A DNA stretch of 64,000 bases, taken from positions 23,845,501 through 23,909,500 of the forward strand of contig OX365944.1 in NCBI GenBank assembly GCA_947247005.1, read 5' to 3'. Below are positions 11,801 to 22,952 of this stretch, piece by piece; the first letter of the stretch is position 1, and every line of letters starts with the position of its first letter. Source of the stretch: Spisula solida (taxonomy: Eukaryota > Mollusca > Bivalvia > Venerida > Mactridae). The position numbers and the translations under genes were made by a program. The notes beneath the pieces were generated by a model, which saw nothing but the letters and a program-made list of their open reading frames with translations, did not search any database and was not told the origin of the DNA.

Positions 11801-14800
11801 TAATATAATATAGACAGTTTTATGCGCAGGTTTTAATCGTTACATTCATTATAGCTTTTTTCCATTAATGTATACATGCATTCATATATACTGTCGAGTC
11901 ACCGATTTTCATTAGGGTAAGGATATAACGGGCGATAAAAGATCAATTGGACAACATTTTGAGATTATAAAGTTATTAAAATGAAGAAAAAATATAAAGA
12001 AAACAGATACAAGCATTGTCAACAACAATTTTTCAACCATTATCGCGAATGCCGCTTATGTAATGACGTCACTGGAGTGTGCATAAAAAAAACTTGTATA
12101 CCTGAAATCGTTACCTTTGAACTTAGTGTCGTAAAATCACCTATGATCGAGTTTTCACCTTGAACATAGCATAATTTTAAACTTAAAGATTTCGTATGTC
12201 ATTCAAAGCGTTATCTGTTACAAATTTGCAATTTAAACGAATAATTAAGAAACTAAAAACGAGCGCACTAGAAATGTGAATCACTTCATGCTTTCACAAC
12301 ATGGATGCGTAGTAGGCTAAGTAAATAAGGGATCTACGAACAATTTAACAAATTAAGATTAATTTTGAGTGCCTGGTGACATTAAAAAATATCAGATCCA
12401 CAGCAAAATTAGCAACAACATTGTGAATTACCGAATATGTCTATGACACAAAGAATTTTCAAGGAAAACAATCGTGAAAAATTTAATGAACTGTCCTGGG
12501 TCCACATGGCATAAGATTACGTCATAATTTGTCTCCCTTGACTTTATTCCTAAATTGTGAAACCAGTCCATTTCGACCATGACCTTTAATGGAAAAGCGT
12601 AAACAAACAGACGATGGCTAAAAAATTGATGTAAAATTTATTATGCGGCATGATTTGACTGTAACTCGATTACAACTATTTAGCATTACAAAATTTTACA
12701 CATTTTGCGATGGATCGGTAATTATCCACTACAACGATTACTAGGGTATCACGATTTCAGGTTACTCGATGGTATACATGTCTTTGTGTATTCACGAACT
12801 ACTGGAATTAAGAAATTTGTAATTGATTACAAGATTTATTAACAAGAGCACCGACATACAGGGCAATATACTTTTGCTTCAGATATTGGTAGCAAACTTT
12901 TGATTGTTGAAACATATCAAGTACTTTAAAGTGAACCATCTGAAGATATATAATCTGCATGTCATACTGATTTTGAACATCAGGTTTAGAGTTACAGAGC
13001 AGAAGGGAAACAAAGTCATATGACCTTTAACCCTTAAAGGTGCTGCCTCACAAATCGGGCTAAAATTTTTGTATGACGTAATTTTCCTACCTAACCAAGT
13101 ATTTATATAATAGAAAGCCACTGATGGTTGCTTTACGAAAGATTTATGGCATATAAGCAATTTAAATAGCTCTTGATATTTGGCACTCAGTATTTTTCTG
13201 TTTGAAAATATCGCAGAGTTTACTTCCAAAATGTTTTGTGAATTATGTAATTCACACATGATCAAACTGTAACTTAAATAAACTAAAGCCGAAACATCTG
13301 TGAGGCATTCGGTTCGTTTCGCACTTCGTTTTCATCGAATGGAAACAAATTGCAGGCAATTCAAGTGATAGTAGTGCTAATTCTATAGGGTATTAATACC
13401 CTATAGAATTTTGGGTGTAAAAATGCTAAATTTCTACAAAATGCCGATGTTTCCCAAGTTATTTTTTATGTCAATGTGGTTGTTTATGGCATATACAGGA
13501 AACTATACCAAAATTACATGAATATTTGACAATTTAATTTTATTTTTGCAATACACCAATACGTGAGGCAGTCCCTTTAAGTGTGACCTTCACTTTAGTG
13601 CGACCCATCCAGAACATGCAATCTGTACGTTGTCTTTATGTGTCGTTAAGTTTTATTTTAAGGTGTTTGATAGAGAACTGGCGTAATGGTATAACTCACG
13701 GTTCCTTGGAGTACATCACGAAACTTCTGCCCAAGAGAGGATTTTTCTACAGCGTCCTGCACCATTGATGTGTAGTTAGCAGTGTGATATACAGCTTGAT
13801 AATGGAAGTTAGACGCACATTTGTTCACGGTAGAACTGAACAACCCGTGACCTTGAGGTGGAAGTAGCAGGAACGGTAGGACAACAACTCCTAACATGAA
13901 CAAAGACATGAAAATGTTGAGGAACATCAGCCAACGAAGAAATCTGAAGTATGACACTGTTGATGTCCCAAAATGACCTGGATAAAAGAGATAAGTACAG
14001 TCAAACATGTGTTCAAGACCACCTGCAAACAGAAACCACAATTACAAAACCTCGCTGCAAAGACCACCAAATTTTGTCTCCCCACAAGAGTATTTTCAAT
14101 TATACATGTATTTAAATACTGTAGCGTGCAGACAATCCAAAGCCACAAAGTCACAAGGACATTGCTTAGCTACCAACGCAAGAGTCAAACCAAGAACGCA
14201 CCATCCGTATCCCAAAAAATTGATATTTCAAGCAAGCCTATATACTCGCCCTGCAATGAATGACATACTGTGGACTCTGAATTTTGTACATAATCTTGAA
14301 TCTGTTAAAGAGACCACCTGTCAACTAAGACCAGCTTGGTTTTATTGTATAATGTATAGATAGAATTTTGGATATATGCATCACTTCAGATGTGTTGGTT
14401 ATGTCAATGGTGTAAAGTGATGAAAACTGAAAATTAAAATATATCGCGAAAATGTCCCAATTCGGTTAACATTTCATATCGCATGAAACAAGTCACTATT
14501 GTTACTGTAATAATTGTAAACATGTACTAAAATATAATTGTCTCAAAATAAACTGTATTCTGTTCTGTTCCGTAACCCCATACCTTACCTTCAATGATCT
14601 TGAAAGCACCAGACCACAGTTCTAGTTCATATATCACATTCTTACACCAGTTTTTGAAATGTACCCAGTTCTGTAAAATATCAAATCACAAATCAGCATG
14701 TAATGGAATTCGACACACTTTCAGAAATTCGGTATAAAGCTTGCGCAAGGCTCCCAAAAATATTCTTAGACAAATTTCCCTGATATTGTCCTACATAGAG

Positions 14801-17800
14801 AGCAAGTTTCTCTGATTTTTTTAGAGCAATCTGGCACCACAGCATATTTTTGTTAGAGCAAAATATGGCAATAGAAATAGAGAAAAAGAGGCTGTGGTTT
14901 GTGGTAACAGTTTTTGGGCTGATGATTGACATTAACTTGATTAAGTTATTATAATTTAGAATTATCACCAGTAGGCATAGAGACTCCCAATCTTAAGATC
15001 AGTGCAAACATTCGACTTTGACCAATGAAGTTGGTGAGTATTTTCTAAGGTGAACAATCAGCATCTAAATTTCTAAGGTGAACAATCAGCATCTAAATTC
15101 TTTTGAAATACAAACTCATTTCTCTACAAACACATTTTATTCCTACATGAAAATTGGTACATTCACACAATTTGTATCTTTAAGGATATCTTAGCCCTGT
15201 GAAAGCAATAAATATGACCACTCTAACCTTTGGTGGGGGCATAAACCTTTGGAGGAAGCATAAGAAAGTCATGTACCCTGTCTAAATGTTTCACATTCAT
15301 AATTTTCAAATATGGATATGCCGTTCAGACAAGATAATTTACAAGTCTTCATCAAATCTCGTCCTAGATTATCTTAGACAGAGATAACAAATTCTCATGA
15401 ATACTAGACAATTTATCACCAAAGATGTATTAGATCTTTGATATCACTTGATCCAAAAATGGTTTGTCAACAAATGGCAGTATACACCTGACAGTCAGAT
15501 ATATTGAACCGAACTCAATGCACTGCATAAATACAGATAACAGATCTATTGGATTTTTATATTTTTATCTTGTGAATTCAGTAATAAATTAAATTGCTCC
15601 ATGGGTTTTCCCTGGGAATTTTTGAAAGGGGCTTTCTTTAGGGACTTCAAAATTGGCCTTTTTATGAGTCCCTAATGTATTGGAAGGAGGGGTCCCCCAC
15701 TTAAAACAAATGAACAAAATAAGAATCTACATCATAACAGTAATAACTTCTGTGGATTATAATACAGTACAACCTCAGTAGAGCAACACACATTGAGAGC
15801 TGCATATATTGGCCCTTGCCAGTTTGTTGCTGTACAGAGGTCAACTTTATAGGAAAAACTGGCTTAGGGAAATTTGGAAGGTGTTGCTATAGAGGTTGTT
15901 CCTCTAAAGCATTGAGGGTTGTGCACCATTAATTTTTTGTAGATTTATTAAACGTTAGTTCACGCCCCCCTACACTATATCCATCACCGATTATTTTTTG
16001 GCAAGGAAAAAAATATTGCCAACATTTCTGCATGCTAAATGTCTGAAACTTTTCGACTTGCATAAATATCTACTTATACAGTGCACTGTACAGATTCTAT
16101 ATCAAATATCTCAATCTCTATACAGATTGCATTATTACTATCAGCAATATGTCTGTAAATCCGAACAGTAGGTAGCTAGCTACATGGTGCGTTTGTACCA
16201 CGTAACACCAATAAAGATACACATGCTTATGATAAATGCATTTAGTACAGTATACATGTATATAAAGAAATGTACAGATAGAGTTTATAGATTGATATAA
16301 TCACAGTGTTGCTATATATGTTAACAATTTGAACAACATGCTATCAGGATTTTGACAATTCAAGTACCGCTATCATACATGCTAGATGTGCTCATCATAA
16401 TTTTGCAACTTAGTATATACATATTGTACTAAATACGTAAAGTATAGTGACACCCTATTTAAAGGTACAGTCGATTTGACTTTAAGGCCCCTTCTTTCTG
16501 GGTCAATTTCCTTCCCAACCCTTGTCCTTTAATGACAGGCACTATGTAACCATTCTACATGTGTAACAAGCAGTCATAAACCAGCCATATCAGAGCAGAC
16601 CCCTACCAGAATTCAAACCTTCGAAGACAATTTAGCAGAGCTACAGATAAGGTTTTAGTCAATTGGGTATTTTACCCCCTGGTTTCAATTTTGATTGGGT
16701 TTTGACAAATTTTAATTGAGTATTTAATAAAACTCAAAGGGTAAACTATAAGCTTTTATGTACCATTATTTACTATAACACCCTTTTCTATTTGGGTATT
16801 TCAGATTGTCTTCGTTTTTTCTTACTCCCTCCTCTCAAAATGAATTGGGTTTTCAAGAAAATTAATTGGGTAATTACCCCAATACGCAGCTTATCTGTAG
16901 CTCTGCAATTTAGTTTATTTACTACCATTTTCTTGTCCCTGGTTGATCACCAACTTAGTTTCCAACGAGTATGGAGGGGACACTATTCAATTTCAGAAAT
17001 GGACACGACAAAACACCTTGACAAGGGAGATCATTCTTGACATTTGTCCCAAACAGCTGCACATGAGAGGCATACACGTTGTGGCTACTTTTTTATCACA
17101 ATACTCAGTGCAGTGTGTACGATGTAAATTGAAATAAACTTTATTACATACGAGAGTCAGAATCAGGAGCCCATTACATAGACATATCTTAGATAAGCTC
17201 AGACTTATCCATTGACAATTAAGGACCAAATGAACCCATGCATTTTCATGAAATTAATGAAATTGTGATAATTCTAGTTCAGATAATCTTGCATAATTGT
17301 ATTAATTAGCTATCTAAGCATATGAAAACTTGTCTCTTTGCTAAGATATGTCTATGAATCGGGCTCTCTGGTCTAATCTTTACTTACCATTGACCATTTG
17401 TACTTCATGAGGTTAATGCCCTTTAACTTGGATGGTTCTTGCATTAACACCTGGTCCCTAAAATAGAACATGCAACCCAAACAATTATACAGCATTAAAT
17501 CCTAACTACTGGTCATGATGCTGCTGTTGGATAATAAGAGATAATGCTCCAATCTCCCAAAGATCTCAAAAAGAATCTCAGCTGCCATTGAGATTTTGCT
17601 CAAACCAGAGTCTTGAGTGTGCAATGAAGCTCAAGGTGGAGCTCAGGAAAGTTTTGCTATAATAATGATAGCCAGACAACTTACCATTTAGAAATTCTGA
17701 TTTTGAACCCTTGAAATAATCTTAGAGATAAATGTCAATGTTTGAGGCAAGATTTAACTCAGATTGGGATATTTCAAGAGATTGGGCTCAGGAAAGATCA

Positions 17801-20800
17801 CCTTCATGTGAAACATCCCTCCACTTTTTTTAAATATTGTTTTAAGTTCCATCTATCAACAGTATTTCAACCACATAGAGACTACCCAGTCACATCCTAA
17901 CACAGGGCGAATATGAAGTTACCGCTGAGCGTCGAGCCAGGGAGATATACCAGTACCATTGTAACGATTTTTTAGTATGTCGTGGCCTGGGATCGTACCC
18001 AAAACCTCTCATACTCTAGGCTTGCTAGGCGGACATTCCTCATCTGACAGACTTCCTGATTGCTTTACTTTGACAAAATCTTCCTAATTGCTTCAATCTG
18101 ACTAACATGCAAAATCTGATTCAGCCAGACAAATTCTCTAACCTGAATCTTTCTGAATATAGGATATTTATTTATCTGTCTAGTCTGACAGATTTTCAAC
18201 TTTTTTTGAAACATTGAGGAAGTCTGAAAAGGGCTCCATTAAATATGGAACTATATCTGACAGGTTCCATTAACTCAGCAAGACAGATGTTCTTGATATA
18301 CGATAATACCCTCTTTATGTTGAACTAATTTTACAAAAAATCTGAACTTTGAGAATCACTAATATTTAACCTTATCTCTGATTCTCATTTGGGCATTTTC
18401 TCGTGCAATATGGAACAAAGTGTTCCAAAATAAAACTTTGTATACAGACTTTGAATAATATTAGAAACGGAAAAATGCAAAAAATAATCATAGGTCACCA
18501 AGCTTTGAAGTTATCTGCCCTTGAAGACGCAAATTTGGCAAAAAACACTCGTTTCAAGGGCAGATAACTCATAAACAGGTTATTTGCTAAATGAAGATAC
18601 CTGGTTTTATGGTAGGATATCAAGCCACATCATATACGATACTGTGTCAAAATTTATCATACAGGCTGCTTAAGAGAGGTGGTTGCTTTATTCTGGTGAC
18701 CGCTAACAAGAGTTTAAACTTTTAAAGACCATGTAGACATAGTTTTACAAACTCACTTATTTAAAATTGTTATTCGTTCGTTCATTATTAGTGTAATAGC
18801 ATCCATTTGAACTGTATGTGGTTTTATATATATATGATGCACATTTTATAATTGTGCATCATGACATCAATATGTTGTTTTTGACAATGTACAGGTGAAA
18901 TAACGATGTTCAGTTGCTATTACCTTCATAATTTATGGAAGATATTTTTACTTTAATATTAAAGATAAACTTTTCATAACAAAATGCCCACGTTTGCATT
19001 ATATAAATTATCTCAGTCAACAGAATACATTAAATGTGATAAAGACGTATCACCAATTTGATATCATATATTATTAAAAAACTTGAATTTCCTGTTTCCT
19101 CATCATAAACTACAGGCAAGGCAATATTAAATGTTCAGTATTGTTCGTATATATCTGACTAAAATAGAAATTATTAAATCAAAACCATGCTTGAATTATT
19201 TTTCAGCAATCAGACCCACATTTTAATTATATTTTAATTATTTTTTTAGTAATCAGATCCACACTATAATTATTTTTCAGCAGGAAATTAGCATCAATTA
19301 CTGTAAAATCATTTAATTTTAGAGGGATGAAAGTTAGTAGTGTTCGTAAAAAAGATACAAGTTTGTGAATATTACATTTCAGGGATCAAAATTCGTACAA
19401 ATCAAAGGGGATAAAAAAATCGAGTTACCAATTTGTTAAAAATGTCTTTAGAGTTATTTTTACCTGAGAAGAGTTGCCATATCATGCACAGAAACTGGTC
19501 GCTCTCTCTGTAAGGTACTCAGTCTATGTTTCAAACTTTTAGTTTTTTTAAGATTTCTGTTGCTAGGCAACTTATCATATTCATCATCATCATCGTCATC
19601 ATCATCAAAATCAATCTGACTGTCAATAAAAACAGACATACGACCAAGTTCTGATTTTGCTCCCACTTCTGACAGTGGCCTCCTCCGTCGTAATGTCTTC
19701 CTTCTTTGTATTAGGGTCTTCATTCCGTCAACGAACGGAACAGGAATTTCATCTTCTATATCTTGTCTTCTTTCTCTTCGACTTCTTCGTGTCCGATTTC
19801 TTCTCCTCTGTGAGACAGCTCTAGACAATCTTGGTGTACGGGACTCTTCGTGTTCCACATCAGTATTATAGGCATCATTAATGTGTCCATTGTCCAAATC
19901 ATCCTTTTTCACATATTTTCTTGATCTACCAGCATTGAAATTACCAACCGGTTGGTTTTCGTAGTCTGGCATGTCATACTTATGGTGTATTGATCTACGT
20001 ATTTCAGGAGGGTTGTTGAAATTGGTTTCAACATCATTCTGTTCTAATTCTTCATAAACCTCATCATTTTCAATCCCAGGTTCAGGGACGTGATGGAAAC
20101 TCTGCATTTCAAAATCTTGGTGACGACCTGGAAACTTATCCCGAATACCCTGGTTATCATTTCTTGAATATCTAGTTTCATCAGGATCGCTTCTATAGTC
20201 TTCCTGTTCATATCTATCACCCAGTCTGTGTCTGTTATCGTTAAAGCGGGGATGATCTTCTGGTGAATTTCTCAGGATATTGGTATCCCGTTCAGGCTGA
20301 TACTGTCTAGTCCTTGGATCACTGTTTCTCTCATTATCAGGGTACAGAGCTTGTTCATTGAATTGATAAGGGTAAGTTATATCATCAAAATATTCACCCG
20401 CATCTTTTCTCTTTAGATGAAAATCAGGACTGGGAACTTCATAAGAGTCTCTAGCATTCTCTGGTGAACGCCTAAATTGTACATCAGGAGTAGTGTGTCT
20501 ATAATCACCCCTATCTACTTGCCTAACATTTTCAGCACTCTGTTGATAATCATTCCTATCTACTTGCCTAGAATGTTCATCACTGTGCCTATAATCTTTC
20601 CTAATGTCACCATCCATCCTGTATCTTGCATCTATTAAAGGGTCATCCCTATTCCTTTCATATCTGTCATGGTATCCATTCTGTCCCCTGTCAAATTCCC
20701 TTTGCATTGGGCCCTGATTATCACGATAGTCCCTATCTGGTATTCCTCCGTCTTCAGTATCATACTGTCCATAACTTCGACCCCTATATCTGTCCCCTTG

Positions 20801-20938
20801 TAATTCCTCATTCCGAGAGAATCCAGGATTCCGACCCCTATATCTGTCCCCTTGTAATTCCTCATTTCGAGAGAATCCAGGATTCCGATACCTTTCTTCA
20901 TCATAAGCTCCGCTGGTAAAATTCCTATCTCGATCCAT
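2791..20938 (-). CDS. Transmembrane channel-like (TMC) protein gene, 12 exons, C-terminus not found
   Basis: Multi-pass membrane protein of the TMC family (ion-channel-like; TMC1/2 are the mechanotransduction channel pore subunits in hair cells). Exons, 5' to 3' on the minus strand: 20938-19464, 17457-17388, 14670-14589, 13977-13700, 11682-11528, 9242-9098, 8677-8516, 7757-7594, 5857-5668, 4662-4565, 3489-3376, 2866-2791. All junctions are GT/AG with matching phase, giving 1003 codons without a stop. Family marks: HFGTSTVSYFRFLRW before TM1, the NKVFGAWDFCI block, PAFAIRITLFR, the signature CWETYVGQQIYKL, and WLGMFFSPILP. I count seven hydrophobic segments; the family has more after the last exon seen, so the 3' end is missing. 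The long variable N-terminus resembles vertebrate TMC5/TMC7 more than TMC1-3, but subfamily was not tested. An in-frame TAA directly precedes the ATG at 20938, fixing that start for this isoform. Confidence 0.9.
3376..3489 (-). CDS. TMC exon 11
   Basis: Acceptor ATTCCAG, donor GTACGT. Encodes LIYSKFHEKLKVVDLLGQQ, then FDLSKSVLDLVYLQALC and the first two bases of a Trp codon completed by exon 12. 'FD(I/L)...VL.L(I/V)Y.Q.L.W' is the usual TMC sequence before the last membrane segment seen here. Confidence 0.92.
4245..4510 (+). repeat. 82-bp direct repeat, spaced 184 bp
   Basis: Copies at 4245-4326 and 4429-4510 share AGTCAACGTTTAACCTTCTG, GTTTGTCCCTGTCTTACAGA and TTTGTGCCTTTGCAGG. Located in the TMC intron between exons 11 and 10, ending 55 bp from exon 10. 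Confidence 0.85.
4565..4662 (-). CDS. TMC exon 10: CWET signature and TM6
   Basis: Acceptor GATTGCAG, donor GTAAGT. Encodes CWETYVGQQIYKLVVLNF followed by LVVIGSTFGWEFPR. CWE(T/N)..GQ..Y(K/R)L is the defining TMC-domain signature (Pfam TMC). Confidence 0.95.
4700..5165 (+). mobile_element. Pearl-like dispersed element with terminal hairpin
   Basis: Carries CCCACAAAGGGACATAGCTC, CAACAAGGCTTGGTACCTAC, GCAAGCAATACAGAAGTGCC and TGTTGCCATAGCAACCACAA. Then a GGACAGATGACGAACGGACA run and a terminal hairpin (TAGTCCCCTCCGGT / ACCGGTAGGGGACTA). Partial relatives: 2285-2420, 8255-8450, 9985-10090, 26494-26735 (plus) and 37368-37455 (minus). Confidence 0.7.
5275..5480 (+). repeat. Second tRNA-like SINE family, plus copy
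   Basis: Head with GTGGTCTAGTACATAACGC (A-box-like) and GGTTTGATTCTC (B-box-like) within a CCCTGG...CCAGGG stem. A related reversed copy is at 55980-56150, sharing CTCTTGACTACAGAT. Confidence 0.5.
5668..5857 (-). CDS. TMC exon 9: TM5 and Thr/Asn-rich extracellular loop
   Basis: Acceptor GTTTCAG, donor GTAAGT. Encodes TM5 (VVLLRLASLGMLMISLYLSL) and a polar loop of about 40 residues containing NETD, a possible glycosylation site. Ends in phase 0 directly before the CWET exon. Confidence 0.9.
6679..6826. mobile_element. 148-bp inverted-repeat element, pogo-like
   Basis: TACAGTTAGAACTCGATGTC at left and the near complement ATATCGAGTCCTGACTGTA at right. Nested inside the longer element 6498-7540. 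Confidence 0.6.
7081..7386 (+). repeat. 158-bp unit duplicated in tandem
   Basis: Both copies contain ATAAAATCAATCAAAGGG, GGTAGAGTTATG, TTCTTGCGCACTGCA and GCAAGAAACATGCATACC. Confidence 0.75.
7594..7757 (-). CDS. TMC exon 8: TM4 and PAFAIRITLFR
   Basis: Acceptor ATTGCAG, donor GTGTGT. Encodes VELMVQFLPSVTLMLLSVIV, PTIFNKLVVAEDY and PAFAIRITLFR. The 'LV..E.Y.P....R(I/L)TL.R' block is typical of the family and forms part of the pore-lining region in TMC1/2 models. Confidence 0.93.
8255..8450 (+). repeat. Partial relative of the 4700-5165 element
   Basis: Shares GACAATATGCACAACTAGGC, TTGGTACAAAGTATTCATGG and CAGCACAAAATCAGTATGT. Lies in the TMC intron just before exon 7. Confidence 0.6.
8516..8677 (-). 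CDS. TMC exon 7: TM3
   Basis: Acceptor CTGTAG, donor GTGAGT. Encodes a basic helix (NELEYQRFQWKRESRTTREK) and then TM3 (FAINILVIAILGGALFLIYY). In phase on both sides. Confidence 0.9.
9098..9242 (-). CDS. TMC exon 6: intracellular NKVFGAWDF block
   Basis: Encodes NSAKGLKVVSASSGS, SMYCNKVFGAWDFCISQQ and NTAKLKHKSVLQEVK. The order 'SA.G.K ... NKVF..WDFCI ... LKH.S...E(L/V)K' matches the TMC cytosolic linker between TM2 and TM3. Donor GTAAGT, phase 0. Confidence 0.93.
11328..11481. mobile_element. 154-bp palindromic MITE
   Basis: CCAGGGGTGGTATTCAATAT at left, exact complement at right. Pairing continues for about 55 bp per arm (AGAATAAGGATAGCCAAT with near complement). Lies 47 bp downstream, in transcript-opposite orientation, of TMC exon 5. 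Confidence 0.85.
11528..11682 (-). CDS. TMC exon 5: end of loop 1 and TM2
   Basis: Encodes GMLENTVLFYGSYYNKTGF, then YNMQLAYLCAVGVSFLLSFV and LLVKK. The 'ENTVLFYG.Y' and 'YN(M/I)(Q/P)LAY' blocks are TMC family motifs. Ends in phase 2 (AA) at donor GTAAGT. Confidence 0.93.
13033..13581. mobile_element. 549-bp inverted-repeat element with central 30-bp palindrome
   Basis: Ends CTTAAAGGTGCTGCCTCAC and (reversed) CTTAAAGGGACTGCCTCAC. At 13380-13409 there is a perfect palindrome whose half is ATTCTATAGGGTATT. Lies in the TMC intron after exon 4. Confidence 0.7.
13700..13977 (-). CDS. TMC exon 4: TM1 and first extracellular loop
   Basis: Acceptor CAG|GTCATT, donor GTGAGT. Encodes HFGTSTVSYFRFLRW followed by the hydrophobic TM1 (LNIFMSLFMLGVVVLPFLLL), then a loop with two Cys and NYTS, a possible N-glycosylation site. 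The block HFGTS..SYF.FLRW is strongly diagnostic for TMC proteins. Confidence 0.93.
14589..14670 (-). CDS. TMC exon 3 (82 bp), pre-TM1 amphipathic segment
   Basis: Acceptor CTGTAAAATATT region reads TTTTACAG on the minus strand; donor GTAAGG. Encodes NWVHFKNWCKNVIYELELWS and GAFKIIE. The 'ELW..xxKIIEG' ending joins to HFGTS in exon 4, the usual TMC order just before TM1. Confidence 0.85.
14680..17380. other. TMC intron 2, no gene seen
   Basis: AT-rich with low-complexity stretches; a 30-bp direct repeat (AGGTGAACAATCAGCATCTA) occurs at 15048 and 15076. One possible MITE at 15763. Nothing else recognised. Confidence 0.6.
15763..15905. mobile_element. Possible short inverted-repeat element
   Basis: TACAGTACAACCTC..TAGAGCAACAC at left; GGTGTTGCTATAGAGGTTGT at right reads as its near complement. 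Confidence 0.4.
17388..17457 (-). CDS. TMC exon 2 (70 bp)
   Basis: Acceptor TTTTAG, donor GTAAGT. Contributes the last base of an Arg codon, then DQVLMQEPSKLKGINLMKYK and WSM. It starts in the phase that both exon 1 (AG at 19464) and the upstream exon 23743-23923 (AG at 23743) can supply, so it is the likely point where two alternative N-termini converge. Confidence 0.8.
17865..18055 (-). repeat. Possible third tRNA-like SINE
   Basis: Minus strand contains CCGCCTAGCAAGCCTAGAG, then GGGTACGATCCCAGGCC, in A-box and B-box positions. Only one copy seen, so the call is tentative. Confidence 0.35.
18060..19460. other. TMC intron 1, no gene seen
   Basis: AT-rich; holds the 17-bp stem-loop at 18509 and a repeated CAGATC/CACA..TTTTAATTATTTTT motif at 19210-19280. 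No coding signal. Confidence 0.6.
18509..18570. repeat. 17-bp perfect stem-loop
   Basis: AGTTATCTGCCCTTGAA and its complement TTCAAGGGCAGATAACT, separated by about 28 bases. Intronic (TMC intron 1); likely a MITE remnant. Confidence 0.6.
19464..20938 (-). CDS. TMC exon 1: 491-codon charged, low-complexity N-terminus
   Basis: Starts MDRDRNFTSG and ends in ATG GCA ACT CTT CTC AG followed by the donor GTAAAA. The codon before the ATG is TAA, so no upstream exon can read through in frame. The encoded segment is rich in Arg, Asp, Tyr and Asn, predicted disordered and intracellular. Residues 19-36 and 37-54 are a perfect 18-residue tandem repeat (NPGFSRNEELQGDRYRGR). Degenerate RQVDRxDY motifs recur around residues 120-145. 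A basic run near residues 375-390 and an acidic run DFDDDDDDDDEYD near residue 450 follow; the acidic run is coded by a TCA/ATC-type triplet run on the plus strand. TMC5-type proteins also carry long repetitive N-termini, so the size fits the family. The last residues (RERPVSVHDMATLLR) sit where other TMCs have a short conserved pre-TM1 motif. Confidence 0.85.
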
Positions 20939-20989
20939 TTAAACTTTAATCTCAGCATCTAACTACTCTTCAAATAGGAAACAAAAACA

Positions 20990-22640
20990 CTTTTCCTCTT
21001 TAAACTAGGCTCTGCAGTGCTGGTTAGCAAGGCATCGCTTACAGGGAACTGTATAGCCAGCTACTTCACACGAAGAGAACTAAACACTTCCGTGCTAACG
21101 AACAGTACAACTAAATTTAACATATTACTTTATCAGCCAAACACAATGACTTGTCGAACAGCTGATAATCGAGCTTTGATAAGCGTATATTGCACATTGT
21201 AACTCCATCACCAGAGATAACAAACATATCTTGGAAAAAATGATTTAAAAAACATGCTTTATTAATCAGGTAATTTTTTCAATTTAATTCAAATTTTTTC
21301 GCTTGGCAAAGAAATCATTTAATATTTTCTTACACCAGACTGACACAGATCAATTTATCTAGCATAACTCTACTCACAAAGCATGTGCATTATTTCAACT
21401 GATAAGCTCTGATATATTATAGAATCTGTAAACACAGTAGCACCTGTGCTGAAGGCACAAATACGTAAATATATCTCAGTTCTCATTATTATAACTGAAG
21501 TAAAAAAATGCTTCATTTTTTCCTCATTTTTCTCAAAACTGGTAAACGTTTATAAATATAATCATTTAAATTGAGAGTACTCAAGTACAGGCCTGCTGGT
21601 GCTCAGTACCATACTGTGAAACTCTAAATGCTCCAAAGCCCGAAACCAGGTTATGAACAATAAAATCCTTAAACAGCTGTACATCTTTACTTAAAATAGG
21701 AATGCGTCCATAGGAAACAAATGCTACTACCTATTTGCCATTTCGACCATGTCAAGGGCCATAACTCCACTAGTACTCGATAAATCTGGACCATAATATA
21801 CAAATGCTGACAAATATTTCTAAATTCTATGAAGGTGTCAGTACCAGGCCTATCAGTCATAATCCACTTGTATAAATATGTATATACCGCATATATGAGA
21901 AAATTTCAGCTCTGGAAAATGGTAGCCTCAGAACTTAGGCATGACCAATTTTGACAGTATGTTTATGTATGTTGTGTATGGGCGAGTAGCCCGAAACATG
22001 TTTCAAGCTAAATTGTAAACTTAATAGGTTCAACATAAATTGAAAATGGTCTGATGGGGACTTTGAGCATGTTTTGAAATGTTTCTGGTAAATTTGTTGT
22101 TTTGTACTCTACAACACTCCTCAATTATAGTATATAGAGAAAGGTAGGTGGTCTTTAAACACAAACTGGACTGTATTTTGTTAAACATGGATCTTCGCCA
22201 TTGATTTACATTCTGATTTTCCCCAGGAAGTAAAGATAAACCACACAAGGCACTTCAGAATTCGGATAAGGTAACTTAACCTACTTTGCTATCTGTTATC
22301 ATCTTTTATGTATACCAGGTACTATAATACAAATTAAAATCAGAGCCATAATTAGTTCTATAACATCACCTGATACGTTGGAGCGTTGGAGCGCTTTGCA
22401 CCGTTGTTTCCATAAATCATTATTCATTTGGCTTAAATGCTGATTGTTGATTTATGATTCAAAAACAGTCACTTAATAAAGCACCTCCGAATGCCTGTAA
22501 TGCACCAGATTGCACAATTGTTTCCAAAATTCCCCATGGGGCATGCTTAAGCACAATTATGGATCTGCATGAATAGTGGGCTAGCTATGCCCATAACTAA
22601 GTGCTAACTAGAGGACACTAGCATGGCTTTGTAGTTATCA
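20990..22640. other. Region upstream of TMC exon 1, no gene seen
   Basis: Must contain the promoter or 5' UTR of the isoform starting at 20938 if that exon is a true first exon. I see no convincing core promoter motif and no coding exon. Confidence 0.5.
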
Positions 22641-22642
22641 TG

Positions 22643-22952
22643 ATATCCTTTCTGCTACCACGATTTTTTGGGGGGATATGAGAAATTCATATCGAGGGCT
22701 CCGTGCAAAACTATGGTAACTACATAATTTTATATAGGCATGTACAATAGTTTAGCACTAAGCCCTCGAATTATGGTCCCTATACCCCGTCCCTGAGACA
22801 CTATTGACTTGCAGCACTGATAAAAACTTGATACATCCGGATGCTACACACCTGCCCCAAATCAAAAGTAGGAAAAGTTGTCAACATTTCGACTAAAGGT
22901 CACCGGAAATGACGATGTGATGGTGACCCTTGTGCGAAAAACTTCATTTTTT
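22643..22952 (+). repeat. Direct repeat, copy 1 (carries an 82-bp insertion)
   Basis: Starts ATATCCTTTCTGCTACCACG and includes CCGTCCCTGAGACACTATTG and ACATCCGGATGCTACACACC, ending in a T run. Near-identical to 23451-23680 except for the insertion at 22693-22774. Confidence 0.9.
22693..22774. mobile_element. 82-bp mini inverted-repeat insertion, with empty site at copy 2
   Basis: Inserted piece starts CGAGGGCT and ends AGCCCTCG plus AATTAT. The second copy of the surrounding repeat reads AAATTCATATGGTCCC straight through. TAT is present on both sides of the insert, consistent with a 3-bp target duplication. Confidence 0.8.
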
